Below, piece by piece: positions 17,563 through 26,476 of a stretch of DNA of 64,000 nt (the stretch's first letter is position 1; each line of letters begins with the position of its first letter). The notes beneath the pieces are model-generated. The model did not search any database. It worked only from the letters and a program-made list of their open reading frames with translations, and was not told the DNA's origin. Source of the stretch: an uncultured bacterium (GTDB lineage: Bacteria; Planctomycetota; JAJSAM01; JAJVHW01); contig CALKVK010000025.1 of assembly GCA_937996235.1 (NCBI GenBank), positions 122,411-186,410 of the forward strand. Reading direction: 5' to 3'. A program made the position numbers and the translations under genes.

Positions 17563-19998
17563 ATGCACGTCCGCGTCCGCCGCACCACGCGCTCCGCCGC
17601 CCTCGCGCTGCTCGCCGTCCTCGCCGCGGGCGTGCGCGCCGACGACGCCCCCGTGCAGGAGCTGCAGGCGTCGCCCCCCGTCATCTCGCAGCGCTTCGGG
17701 ACCGGCCTCGCGGTGAACGGCCGCCACCTGATCGTCGGATCGCCCGGCGGCGTGGCGCAGAACCAGCGCTGCGGCGTCGCGCACGCGTTCACACTCGTGG
17801 ACAACGCGTGGGTCGAGGACGCGAACCGCATCGTGCCGGACGACCCCACCAGCGCCCAGGCGCTCGGAACGGCGCTCGCCCTGAGCGGCGACACGCTGCT
17901 CTGCGGCGCGCCCGAGAGCTCCTACGACTTCGATCGCGCCGGCGCCGGCGTCGTCTTCGTGCGCGGCGCGGGCGGCTGGACGGAACAGGGCATCCTGCTC
18001 GCCGACGACGCGGAGTCGCTCACGTTCCTCGGCGACGCCGTCGCACTCGACGGCGACACGGCGATCGTCGGCGCCCCGCGGCGCGACGAGTCGAACCTCG
18101 AGCTGGCGGACACGGGTGCGGCCTACGTGTTCACGCGCCAGAACGGGACGTGGACGCTGCAGGACAAGCTGCAGTCTCCCAACATTGCCGAGTTCAAGTT
18201 CTTCGGGATCTCGGTCGGCGTGAGCGGCGACACCGCGATCGTCGGCGACTTCCTCCACAACTCGAGCCAGGGCGGCGGCCAGATCTTCAACCGCACGAAC
18301 GGGACCTGGACCTACGACACGAAGCTCGTCGGCGACGACGCGGGTTCCTTCTCGTTCCTGGGGCGCGCGGTCGCAATCGACGGCGACACGGCGGTGGTGA
18401 GCGCCGATGCGGACAGCGAGAAGGCGCAGGGCGGCGGCGCCGTCTACGTCTTCACGCGCTCGGCGGGCGTGTGGACGCAGGAGCAGAAGGTGTTCCCCGA
18501 CGACCCGCAGGACGGCGCGCAGTTCGGCCAGTCGCTCGCACTCGACGGCGACACGCTGCTCGTCGGCGCGCCGCCGGCCGACAACGACCTCGGGGCGCTG
18601 TACGTGTTCCGGCGCACGGCGGGCGTCTGGACCCAGGAGTGCAAGCTCGTCGCGGGCATCCGCGTCGCGAGCGAGCGCTTCGCACAGACCTGCGCCGTCG
18701 GCGGCGAGTTCGCGGTCGGGGGCGTGCCGGCGCGCTCGAGCAGCACGGGCGTCGCGTACGCCTTCGACCTCGCGCCGCTGGCGATCGGCACCACGTCGCT
18801 CGGCGGCGGCACGACCGGCGCGCAGTACAGCGCGCAGTTGCAGGCGACGGGCGGAGTTCCTCCGATCACGTGGACGCTCGATTCGGGCACGAGCCCGTTC
18901 GCGGGCGGCATCCCCACCGACGGGCTCCTCGTGGGACCGCTCGACGCGGCGGGCAGCTACTCGTTCACGGCACGCGCGACGGACTCGTTCGGGCGCACCG
19001 CCACGCAGCAGCTCGCGCTCGACGTCGCCGACGCCCCGGAGTTCACGACCGGAACGGTGCTCCAGCCCTACGTCGCCGGTCGCGGCTACTACCACGTGAT
19101 CCGCGCCACGGGCGGTGCGACGCCGTACACGTTCGGTTCGCTGGACGGACTGCCCGCCGGGTTCTCCCTCTCCGAGTCCGGCGTGCTCACGGCCGACGCG
19201 GAGGACCTCGCGTCGCGGGGCGACGTGCAGCTCGACATCGCGATCGAGGACGCGAACGGCGCGATCGTCACGCAGGGGTTCACCATCCCCGAGGCGCCGC
19301 TCGTCGTGTTCCCTGCGAACAAGACGAAGACGCGCCGCGAGCTGGTGCTCGACAGCTTGGACACGAGCGGGGCGCCGGCGGGCCAGGTCGCGGTCGAACT
19401 GGTCGCGGGCACGCTCCTGACGGCCACGGTCTCGTACCCGAACGCCTCCGAGGTGCCGGTCGACGTGAGCCTCGAGTTCATCGGCGGCCTGGTGCAGGAC
19501 GTCTCCGCGTTCACGCGCACGTCGCGCCGCGCGCTCATGATCCGCAAGTACCCGGTCCCGTTCGCGGGGCGCTACCAGCTCGTGGTGCGGCCCCACGAGG
19601 GCTTCACCGGGCCCGTCACCGTCACGCTGCAGGTGCAGGCGCCGAAGCGCGTCACCGGCACCGCCACCCTGACCTCGGGCAGCGAGCACTCGCTGCTCAC
19701 GCAGTTCCTGCCGAACTCGAAGGTGAAGCTGCTCGTCAAGGCCGCGAAGGGCGAGAGCGTGGTGCCGGACATCACGTCGATCCGCGAAGGGGGGAGCACC
19801 GAGCTCCTCGACCCGGCGCGCGTGAAGCACAAGGGCAAGAAGGCCGAGACGAGCGTCCAGATGGGCGACGGGTTCTTCCTCACGATCACCGTCATCGGTC
19901 TCGACGGCAGCGCCGGAGACGTTCTCTACAGCATCAAGGCGAAGAGCCCGCGCGGCTACGTGTTCACGTCGAGCTTCGAGGCCGGCGAAGGCATCTGA
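17563..19998 (+). CDS. Secreted FG-GAP / putative-Ig surface protein
   Basis: An 811-residue protein from ATG 17563, with a ribosome site six bases upstream and a signal peptide ending near VRA. Residues about 35-405 are six or seven repeats of the FG-GAP (integrin-like beta-propeller) kind, each with ALDGDTAIVGAP-type and AYVFTR..GTWT-type units. Residues about 410-500 and 505-580 are putative-Ig (He_PIG) domains (GVPPITWTLDSG, ATPYTFGSLDGLPAGFSLS). The C-terminal 230 residues look like a beta-sandwich that binds nothing identifiable. The protein is probably exposed on the cell surface. It is convergent with an acetyltransferase gene and shares the wide intergenic region with the membrane-linked sigma factor, which could regulate it. 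Confidence 0.85.
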   Translation: MHVRVRRTTRSAALALLAVLAAGVRADDAPVQELQASPPVISQRFGTGLAVNGRHLIVGSPGGVAQNQRCGVAHAFTLVDNAWVEDANRIVPDDPTSAQALGTALALSGDTLLCGAPESSYDFDRAGAGVVFVRGAGGWTEQGILLADDAESLTFLGDAVALDGDTAIVGAPRRDESNLELADTGAAYVFTRQNGTWTLQDKLQSPNIAEFKFFGISVGVSGDTAIVGDFLHNSSQGGGQIFNRTNGTWTYDTKLVGDDAGSFSFLGRAVAIDGDTAVVSADADSEKAQGGGAVYVFTRSAGVWTQEQKVFPDDPQDGAQFGQSLALDGDTLLVGAPPADNDLGALYVFRRTAGVWTQECKLVAGIRVASERFAQTCAVGGEFAVGGVPARSSSTGVAYAFDLAPLAIGTTSLGGGTTGAQYSAQLQATGGVPPITWTLDSGTSPFAGGIPTDGLLVGPLDAAGSYSFTARATDSFGRTATQQLALDVADAPEFTTGTVLQPYVAGRGYYHVIRATGGATPYTFGSLDGLPAGFSLSESGVLTADAEDLASRGDVQLDIAIEDANGAIVTQGFTIPEAPLVVFPANKTKTRRELVLDSLDTSGAPAGQVAVELVAGTLLTATVSYPNASEVPVDVSLEFIGGLVQDVSAFTRTSRRALMIRKYPVPFAGRYQLVVRPHEGFTGPVTVTLQVQAPKRVTGTATLTSGSEHSLLTQFLPNSKVKLLVKAAKGESVVPDITSIREGGSTELLDPARVKHKGKKAETSVQMGDGFFLTITVIGLDGSAGDVLYSIKAKSPRGYVFTSSFEAGEGI

Positions 19999-20013
19999 GC
20001 GACGCCGGCCGGG

Positions 20014-20451
20014 TCACGTCGCGCGCGCGAGCAGAGTGTCGTCGGCGTGGAGCGGCGTGAAGCCGCAGCGCAGGTAGAGCGCGAGCGCCGCGGCATCGGA
20101 GCGCGTCGTCGGCACCCACACCTCCGCGGCGCCGGCGCCTCGGGCCGCGGCGACGAACGACTCGACGAGGCGGCGCCCGACACCGCGACGTCGCCACGGG
20201 GCGCGCACGTCGACCTCGTAGAGGAGCGCGTCCGCGCGCAGCGAGTGCGGACGACGCAGCACGTGCCCGAGCGCCGCGCCCAGCGGTTCGTCGTCGTCGA
20301 GCGAGACGACCCAGAGACAGAGCGGATCGGTGAGGAACGCGGCGATCGCGGCGGGATCCACGTCGCTCCGCTCGTGGACGTCGCGGGCGACGCGGAGCGC
20401 GAGCGCGTCGTCGCCCGGGACGAGGCGCCGAAGGGTCGGTGCGTCGTGCAT
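20014..20451 (-). CDS. GNAT family N-acetyltransferase
   Basis: A 145-residue protein that covers the GNAT fold: strand pairs at about 44-65 and 75-84, the acetyl-CoA loop APWRRRGVGRRLVESF at about 84-99 (R/QxxGxG/A pattern), and the C-terminal DAAALALYLRCGF typical of the fold. The substrate cannot be read from the sequence. It starts at ATG 20451, divergent from a PPOX flavoprotein gene 147 bp away. Length is normal for the family. Confidence 0.85.
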   Translation of the reverse strand: MHDAPTLRRLVPGDDALALRVARDVHERSDVDPAAIAAFLTDPLCLWVVSLDDDEPLGAALGHVLRRPHSLRADALLYEVDVRAPWRRRGVGRRLVESFVAAARGAGAAEVWVPTTRSDAAALALYLRCGFTPLHADDTLLARAT

Positions 20452-20598
20452 CGCACGAGGATCGACGAGCGGCGCGCGCGCGACAACCCGCGACGCACCG
20501 CTCCGCGCGGGGACGAGTTGGCGCCGCGCCGTGCGCCGACGACGATCCGCGTGGCACGTGCAGCGACTCGACCGACGGCCCGGAGACGACTCGACACC

Positions 20599-21237
20599 AT
20601 GCCCCACCGACTGACGGCGCGCACGCTCGGCGACGAGGCCGCGCTGCGTGCGCTCCTGGGCGAGCCGCTCGACATCGTGCGCGCGAAGGTCGCGCCGGCG
20701 CTCGACCACCTGACGCGCCGCTTCATCGAGCTCGCGCCGTTCGTGTGCCTCGCGACCAGCGACGCGCACGGGACCTGCGACGTCAGCCCGCGCGGCGACC
20801 CGCCGGGCTTCGTGCGCATCCTCGACGACCACACGCTCCTCGTCCCCGAGCGGCCGGGCAACCGCCTCGCGGACTCGCTGCGCAACATCCTCGCGAACCC
20901 GCACGTCGCGCTGCTCTTCGTCATCCCCGGCGTGGACGACTCGTTCCGCGTCGACGGACACGCGACGCTGACCGACGACCCGGATCTGCTCGCGCCGTCC
21001 GCCGTCGAAGGTCGGGTGCCGCGCCTCGGCATCCTGGTGGACATCGAGCACGCCTACCCGCAGTGCAGCAAGGCGTTCCTGCGCTCGCAGCTCTGGGATC
21101 CGTCGCGCCACGTCGCGCGCGAGACCTTGCCCACCTCGGGCGAGATGCACGCCGTGCGCGCGGGCGCGCCGTTCGACGCGTGTGCGTACGACGCCGCGCG
21201 CGCCGAGCGCTACGCCCGCCGCGAGGGCTTCTACTGA
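20599..21237 (+). CDS. PPOX-type flavin-binding protein (pyridoxamine 5'-phosphate oxidase family, MSMEG_1061-like)
   Basis: A 212-residue cytoplasmic protein. The split-barrel flavin fold is indicated by FVCLATSDAHGTCDVSPRGDPPGFVRILDDHTLLVPERPGN and NPHVALLFVIPG, followed by IDIEHAYPQCSKAFLRSQLW, the arrangement of the MSMEG_1061 subfamily. Members bind FMN or F420 and act on varied small molecules, so calling it a true pyridoxamine phosphate oxidase would be overreach. It starts at ATG 20599. A GC-rich inverted repeat (GTCGCGCG / CGCGCGAC at 21270-21305) downstream could end the transcript. Confidence 0.8.
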   Translation: MPHRLTARTLGDEAALRALLGEPLDIVRAKVAPALDHLTRRFIELAPFVCLATSDAHGTCDVSPRGDPPGFVRILDDHTLLVPERPGNRLADSLRNILANPHVALLFVIPGVDDSFRVDGHATLTDDPDLLAPSAVEGRVPRLGILVDIEHAYPQCSKAFLRSQLWDPSRHVARETLPTSGEMHAVRAGAPFDACAYDAARAERYARREGFY

Positions 21238-21269
21238 GTCGCGTGCCCGCCGCTGCGCCGCGGCGCGGT

Positions 21270-21305
21270 GTCGCGCGTCACGCGGATGCGGTGCGGGCGC
21301 GCGAC
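21270..21305 (+). terminator. Possible hairpin downstream of the PPOX gene
   Basis: GTCGCGCG at 21270-21277 pairs perfectly with CGCGCGAC at 21298-21305 across a 20-base loop. It starts 33 bp after the stop codon. There is no T-run, so intrinsic termination is uncertain. Confidence 0.3.
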
Positions 21306-21436
21306 CTGCCGGGGACACGTCGCGCGGCATCCGGACGATCCCTCCGGACCCCGCCTCGACAGCCACTCGCCCGAGTTCCCCGAACTTCGACGCGACCGCG
21401 CTCGTTCGCACGGCCGTGCCCTACCATCCTCCACGC

Positions 21437-22621
21437 ATGCCTCTCCGGACCGCCGTCCTTGCGCCGTTCCTCGCGCTGCTCGTCACCGCGTGCTCCGACG
21501 GGACGGCGGAGCACGCGGCCGTGTCGCAGGCGCGCAGTGCGGCGCCCGCCGAAGCGCCCGCGACACGCCCCGCGACGGCGACGACGCCACGCCTCCACGT
21601 GCAGCCGCCCGCGCCCGCGCCGCCTCCGTTCGCCGCGCGCGCGCTGGGTGTGCTCGCGAACGGAGCGGCCGCGCTGCCGGCTCCTCCCGAGCCGGCGGAG
21701 GACGGCGAGCCGGACATCGAGGAGGAGAAGCCGACGGAAGAGCCGCGCGAGCTCGGCGGCTATCTGCTGTCGCCGGAGTTCCGCTGGTTCCTGCGGTACC
21801 CGCGTGTCGATCCGGCGGTGCAGTTCTCGTGCGGCTCGACCTTCCGCCGGGACGAGAGCACGCTCCTCGCCCTGCTCGACCGGGCGGACGACGAGGACGC
21901 GGTGGTCGCGCTCGCCGCACTCCTCCACGTGCGCGCGCCGCGCGGCGTGGAGGCGCAGTGGCGCGCGCTCTGCCGGCTCCAGCTACTGCACGGCGACGAC
22001 CCGCTCTGGTCCGAGACGCTGGCGGCGCTGCGCCGACCGTTCACGCCGCAGGCGATCGACGCCGCGCTCGCCGCGACGCCGCCCGAGGGACGCTACGACG
22101 AGGCGCGCGCAATCGAGTGGAGCGCGCGCGCGGCGGGCGTGACGCGCCACCGCGGCGCGCTTCCGCGGCTGGTCGAGCTGTCGCGCGGCGAGCACCTCGA
22201 CACGTCGCTCGCAGCCGAGCGGAGTCTCGAGGACTTTCCGGGCCCCGAGGGCGACGCGGCGCTCGCCGCGTGCCTGGTCGGCTGGCGCTACGACGCGTAC
22301 GTGCGCGCCGGCCGCGCCCTCGCAGAGCGCAACGGAGACCTGGTGCGGGCGACGCTCTCGACCGCCGACGTGCCCGCCGACGCGCAGCGCGAGGTCGGCC
22401 TGCTGCTCGCGGGCCTCCGCGACCCGGCCGCTGTGCCGCACCTGTGCGCGAGCGTCGGCAAGGCGGCAATCGTGGACGGCAAGATGTTCGACGCGATCGA
22501 GCAGCTCGCCACCGCCGAGCAGCTCGCCCTCGTGGACGCTCTCCCCGCCACGGTGCGCGACACCCAGCGCGAGCGCGCCGAGCGCGTCGTCGCAGCCGTG
22601 CGCGCGCGGCTCGGTCTGTGA
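21437..22621 (+). CDS. HEAT-like repeat lipoprotein
   Basis: A 394-residue protein with a lipoprotein signal peptide, lipobox LVTAC and Cys19. Residues about 20-105 are Pro/Ala/Glu-rich and probably an unstructured tether. Residues about 110-394 are helical repeats of HEAT type (EDAVVALAALLHVRAPRG, HLDTSLAAERSLEDF, YVRAGRALAERNGD). There is no catalytic motif. It is convergent with the multihaem HEAT/TPR lipoprotein gene, with 10 bp between stops. Its role is likely as a scaffold anchored to the membrane, by analogy only. Confidence 0.75.
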   Translation: MPLRTAVLAPFLALLVTACSDGTAEHAAVSQARSAAPAEAPATRPATATTPRLHVQPPAPAPPPFAARALGVLANGAAALPAPPEPAEDGEPDIEEEKPTEEPRELGGYLLSPEFRWFLRYPRVDPAVQFSCGSTFRRDESTLLALLDRADDEDAVVALAALLHVRAPRGVEAQWRALCRLQLLHGDDPLWSETLAALRRPFTPQAIDAALAATPPEGRYDEARAIEWSARAAGVTRHRGALPRLVELSRGEHLDTSLAAERSLEDFPGPEGDAALAACLVGWRYDAYVRAGRALAERNGDLVRATLSTADVPADAQREVGLLLAGLRDPAAVPHLCASVGKAAIVDGKMFDAIEQLATAEQLALVDALPATVRDTQRERAERVVAAVRARLGL

Positions 22622-22631
22622 CCCGTCGCGT

Positions 22632-25600
22632 TCAGCGCGCGCCCGCCTTCTTCGCGTCGTCGACGTAGCGCTCGGTGCCCGGCGTCCTCGCGAGCAGCAC
22701 GTCCCACGCGTGCGTGCGCACGTCCGCGGGGAGCGCCGTGCGCACGTCGTCCGCGCAGAGCAGACGGTCGAGCGCCTCCGCGGTCTCGGCCACGTCGCCC
22801 GGCTGCGACGACTCCAGCGCGGCGACGTACTCCTTCACCGCGTCGCCCGGGCGCCGCTCCTCCTCGAGCACCTGCCCCAGGTTGAAGTGCACCGCGCGGT
22901 CGTCGGTCCCGGCGACGAGCGCCTCGCGCAGCACGTGCTCGGCGCGCGCGAGGTCGGGCTCGGCGCGCGTGCGCAGCACGTACGCCTGCCAGATGCGCGC
23001 CCACGCGCCGTCGGGGCGGTCGCGGACGACCTGCTCGAGCAGCGCGAGCGTGCGGTCGGGGTCGTTCGGGTGCAGGCGCGCGAGCAGCCGGAGCGGCGTC
23101 ACCTGCCCCGGCAGCAGCGCCGCCGCGCGCACGTAGCCCTGCTCCAGCTCCGCGACGGGCCGCCCGAGCCACTGCCGCGCCTCGGTCGCGTAGAGCACGG
23201 CCCAGCCGTCCGACGGCAGGATCGACGCGACGATCGAGTACTCGCGGTCCGCCGTCGCGAAGTCGCGCTGCTCGGACGCGAGATCGCCGAGCTCGGTGTG
23301 CGCGAAGACGTCGCGTGGGCTGCGTACCAGGTACTCCTCCAGCACGGGACGCGCCTCGTCGCCGCGCCCCTCGTGACGCAGGATCTTCGCCTCGAGCAGC
23401 TCGCGGCCCGGGACGGCCGGGTCCATCGCGATCGCTTGCTCGAAGCGCCAGCGCGCCTCGGCGACACCCGTCTCGATCTGCGCGGGGTCCACGTCGCGCG
23501 TCATGTCCTCCTCGGTGATCATCAGCACGTTCCACGCGAGCTCGAGACGTAGCGCGGCGCTCGCGCCGAAGCGCTCCTCCGCGACCTGCAGCAGCGCGAC
23601 GGCGTCCTCGTACCAGTCCTGCCGGCGCAGCGCCTGCGCCCGCTCGATCGCGTCGGCCGGCGACGCCGGCGGCGCCTGCGTGGCGCCCTCGAAGCGCGTC
23701 ACGACCCCGCCCAGGTGCGCCGGCTCGATCGACATCGTCGGATCGACGGGCGGGTCGAGGTTCGCGAGGAGCACGCGCGCGCTGTCGTCGCCGAGCGTCA
23801 GACGCGTCTCCGCCGCGAGCGCACGCAGCCGGTCCGGCGCGTCGCCCTCGGCGCCGTGCGGCGCGCGCAGCGCGTACGCGTCGACGCGCTGCTGATAGGA
23901 CCGCAGCGCGGGCAGTGCCGCGTCGTCGGCGGTGCGCGCGAGCGCCCAGCACGCCCACGCCGCGACCGTGAGGTCTGGGTCGCGCAGCACGCGCACGAGG
24001 TACGGCGTCGCCTGCGGATCGCCGATGCGGCCGAGCGCCTCGCACACGAGCGCGCGCTTGACGGTGAAGCCCGAGGGGAACGTGAGGCCGTCGATCAGCG
24101 CGGGCACGGCGTCGCTCCCCGCCGCGACGAGCTCGTGCATCAGTGCCGTGTCGTCGCCGCCCGGCAGCACGTCGGTGCCGCCGCCGAGCGCCTGCACGCG
24201 CCGCCACGCGGCCTCCTGCGCGCGCTCCGCCGGCTCCTCGCGATGGACGAGCGCCTCGGCGCCGCCCTCCTCCGCCCACCACGACTGCAGCCGCGCGAGG
24301 GCCTCGAGCCGCTCGGGCCGCGGCGCGTCGGGGTCGTACGCCATGTGGCGACCGGTCACCGCGAAGAACGCGTCGAAGAAGCTGCGCCGCAGCACGTCGT
24401 CCGGGTGGTCGAGACCCGCGAGCAGCGCCGGGACGCCCGCCGCGGAGTCGAGGTCGGCGAGCGCCAGCGCGAGATCGCGGCGCGTCTCCACGAACGTCGC
24501 GTGCGCGAGCGTGCGCTCGATCGGCTCGATGGCGTCGTCGTCGCCGAGGCGCCCGAGGGCGCGCGCGGCCGATGCCACGACGTCCCAGTCGGGGTCGTCG
24601 AGCAGGGCGCGGAGCGTCGGTGCGACGGACGCGTCGCCGAAGTGCCCGAGCGCGTCGGCGGCGCTGCGGCGGTCGAGCGCGTTCTCCGCGTCGAGCGCTG
24701 CGACCAGCGAGCTGCGCAGCGCATCGCGGTCGCCGGGGAAGCCGAGTCGCGTGAGGACCATGCGTGCGTGATAGCGCACGTAGAGGCGCTCGTCGGCGAG
24801 CGCCGCGCTCAGCGCGGGCGCGGTCTGCGGGCCGATCTGCACGAGCAGCTCCATCGACTCGTCGAAGGTCTCGTCGCTCCAGTGGCCGAGTCCATTGACG
24901 AGGAACGGGATCGTGCGCGCGCCGATCTCGAGCAGCCGCCGCCGCGCGACGACGCGCGCGCCGGGCACCGGGAACTCGAGGATCGCGACGAGGTGCTCGA
25001 TGTCGTCGTCGCTGTCGCCCGTCGGGATCGGCACGTACGCGGTGCCGGACGCCGGGTGCGCGAACTTCACGAGCGAGTCGGGACGCGCCGCCTCGGCCGG
25101 CGGCACGGCCGCGCGCTGCGCCGGCGCCGCGACCGCGGGCGCCTTCGACGGCGCCTTCGGGTCGACGCCGCTGAAGTGCAGCACGCGCTGCTCGAGGTCG
25201 CGCGCGAGGGTCGGGTGTCCGTCCTCGACGGGGTAGTACAGCTTGAAGAGCAGGTGGCACGTGACCGTGCCGGCCGGCGCGTCGAGGTGCACGCGGTGCT
25301 CGCGCGTCGCGCCCGAGGGGATCTGCGTGCTCACGGGCATGTCGAGCGACGTCGCGTCGCCGTACGGCGCCTTGAAGATCTTCCGGTCGTTCGTGATCTC
25401 GCGCCCGGCGGCGTCGCGCACGACGACGAGCGACTCGATCGCGCGCTGGCGCGTCGCGGTGTTGAAGTCGTGGCCGGCGCCCTTGTTGGTGATGCGCACG
25501 ACGACGTCGGAGCCGTCGACCTCGACCTCGTAGCCGTACGCGCGCCGCACCTGCGACTCGCTGCGCGACCCCGGGAACTCGTGCGAGCGCACGAGCCGCG

Positions 25601-26240
25601 CCGGCTGCCCGACCGCCACCGGCCGCTTCACGAGCGGCATGTGGCAGTCCACGCACTCGCGCCCGGCCTGCGCGCCGAGCGGTGCGTGCGACCACTGCTC
25701 GGGCGTCGCCGCGACGCGGTGGCACGTCGAGCACGCGGCCACGTCGCCGGCGCGCTCGTCGAAGGCGGTGCGGCACTCGGCGCCGCCGGAGAACGCTGCG
25801 TAGTCGTAGCCCGCCTTCCAGTGGCACGACATGCACGTGTTGCCTTCTTCGAGGTCGTGGTGACGCTCGATCGGCGTCATGCCGAGTCCCGTCTCGAACA
25901 TCGGCCGCGGCGTGTGGCAGCGCACGCAGTTCTCGCGGCGGAAGTCGCGCGTCGCGAGACGCGCCTCGGGGTCGATGAACGCGCGCCCGTGCGTGTTGAC
26001 CATGTGCTCCGCGTAGATCGCGGGGTGGCACGTCGCGCAGAACGTGCTCTGCATCACCTCGTCGAGACGCGCGCGGCGGGCGGTCGCCGCGGACTCCTCC
26101 GGCGCCCCGCCCCCCTCCGGTCGTCGTCCTCCGCGCCGCGGGATCGCGACCCCCGAAGCGCACGCGCCCGCGGCGAGCGCGGCGGCGGCGAGGAGGCCCG
26201 TGGCGACGGGCAGGGAGCGACGGAGGAGGGCGGTGGACAT
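22632..26240 (-). CDS. Pentahaem c-type cytochrome fused to HEAT and TPR repeats (lipoprotein)
   Basis: The protein is 1,202 residues. It has a signal peptide with a lipobox-like AGAC (Cys27). Five CxxCH haem-binding motifs lie at Cys68, 105, 136, 170 and 196, arranged as in cytochrome c554-type multihaem proteins. Residues about 215-360 are a beta-rich region. About 400-870 are HEAT repeats (DDPDWDVVASAARALGRLGDDDAIEPIERTL and others). About 890-1190 are TPR repeats ending near ALLARTPGTERYVDDAKKAG. It would act outside the cytoplasmic membrane in electron transfer, with repeats for assembly. No nitrite- or hydroxylamine-specific ligand can be named. A kinase gene lies upstream on the same strand. 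Confidence 0.85.
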   Translation of the reverse strand: MSTALLRRSLPVATGLLAAAALAAGACASGVAIPRRGGRRPEGGGAPEESAATARRARLDEVMQSTFCATCHPAIYAEHMVNTHGRAFIDPEARLATRDFRRENCVRCHTPRPMFETGLGMTPIERHHDLEEGNTCMSCHWKAGYDYAAFSGGAECRTAFDERAGDVAACSTCHRVAATPEQWSHAPLGAQAGRECVDCHMPLVKRPVAVGQPARLVRSHEFPGSRSESQVRRAYGYEVEVDGSDVVVRITNKGAGHDFNTATRQRAIESLVVVRDAAGREITNDRKIFKAPYGDATSLDMPVSTQIPSGATREHRVHLDAPAGTVTCHLLFKLYYPVEDGHPTLARDLEQRVLHFSGVDPKAPSKAPAVAAPAQRAAVPPAEAARPDSLVKFAHPASGTAYVPIPTGDSDDDIEHLVAILEFPVPGARVVARRRLLEIGARTIPFLVNGLGHWSDETFDESMELLVQIGPQTAPALSAALADERLYVRYHARMVLTRLGFPGDRDALRSSLVAALDAENALDRRSAADALGHFGDASVAPTLRALLDDPDWDVVASAARALGRLGDDDAIEPIERTLAHATFVETRRDLALALADLDSAAGVPALLAGLDHPDDVLRRSFFDAFFAVTGRHMAYDPDAPRPERLEALARLQSWWAEEGGAEALVHREEPAERAQEAAWRRVQALGGGTDVLPGGDDTALMHELVAAGSDAVPALIDGLTFPSGFTVKRALVCEALGRIGDPQATPYLVRVLRDPDLTVAAWACWALARTADDAALPALRSYQQRVDAYALRAPHGAEGDAPDRLRALAAETRLTLGDDSARVLLANLDPPVDPTMSIEPAHLGGVVTRFEGATQAPPASPADAIERAQALRRQDWYEDAVALLQVAEERFGASAALRLELAWNVLMITEEDMTRDVDPAQIETGVAEARWRFEQAIAMDPAVPGRELLEAKILRHEGRGDEARPVLEEYLVRSPRDVFAHTELGDLASEQRDFATADREYSIVASILPSDGWAVLYATEARQWLGRPVAELEQGYVRAAALLPGQVTPLRLLARLHPNDPDRTLALLEQVVRDRPDGAWARIWQAYVLRTRAEPDLARAEHVLREALVAGTDDRAVHFNLGQVLEEERRPGDAVKEYVAALESSQPGDVAETAEALDRLLCADDVRTALPADVRTHAWDVLLARTPGTERYVDDAKKAGAR

Positions 26241-26476
26241 GGGGCAGTCTCCCAGGACGGGCTCGGGACCAACTGGGGGCGGACGCCACCGGCGCGCCGC
26301 CCTCGAGCGACCGCGACCGTGTCGCAAGAAGCGCGCCCGGCGTCTCGCGCACCGGACGACGTGTCCGTCGGAGCCCGCACGCAAGCGACCGCCGCGCGCG
26401 GTAACGCGGGATCGTGCTGTCTGCGGGACGACTCGGGAGGACGCCTGCACCGGCGCCGCACCCGGCGACGTGACGC
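26241..26476. other. Intergenic region, nothing recognised
   Basis: This is 236 bp between the kinase gene and the cytochrome gene, both leftward. I find no coding frame, hairpin or promoter that I can support. It probably carries the cytochrome gene's promoter. Confidence 0.3.
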
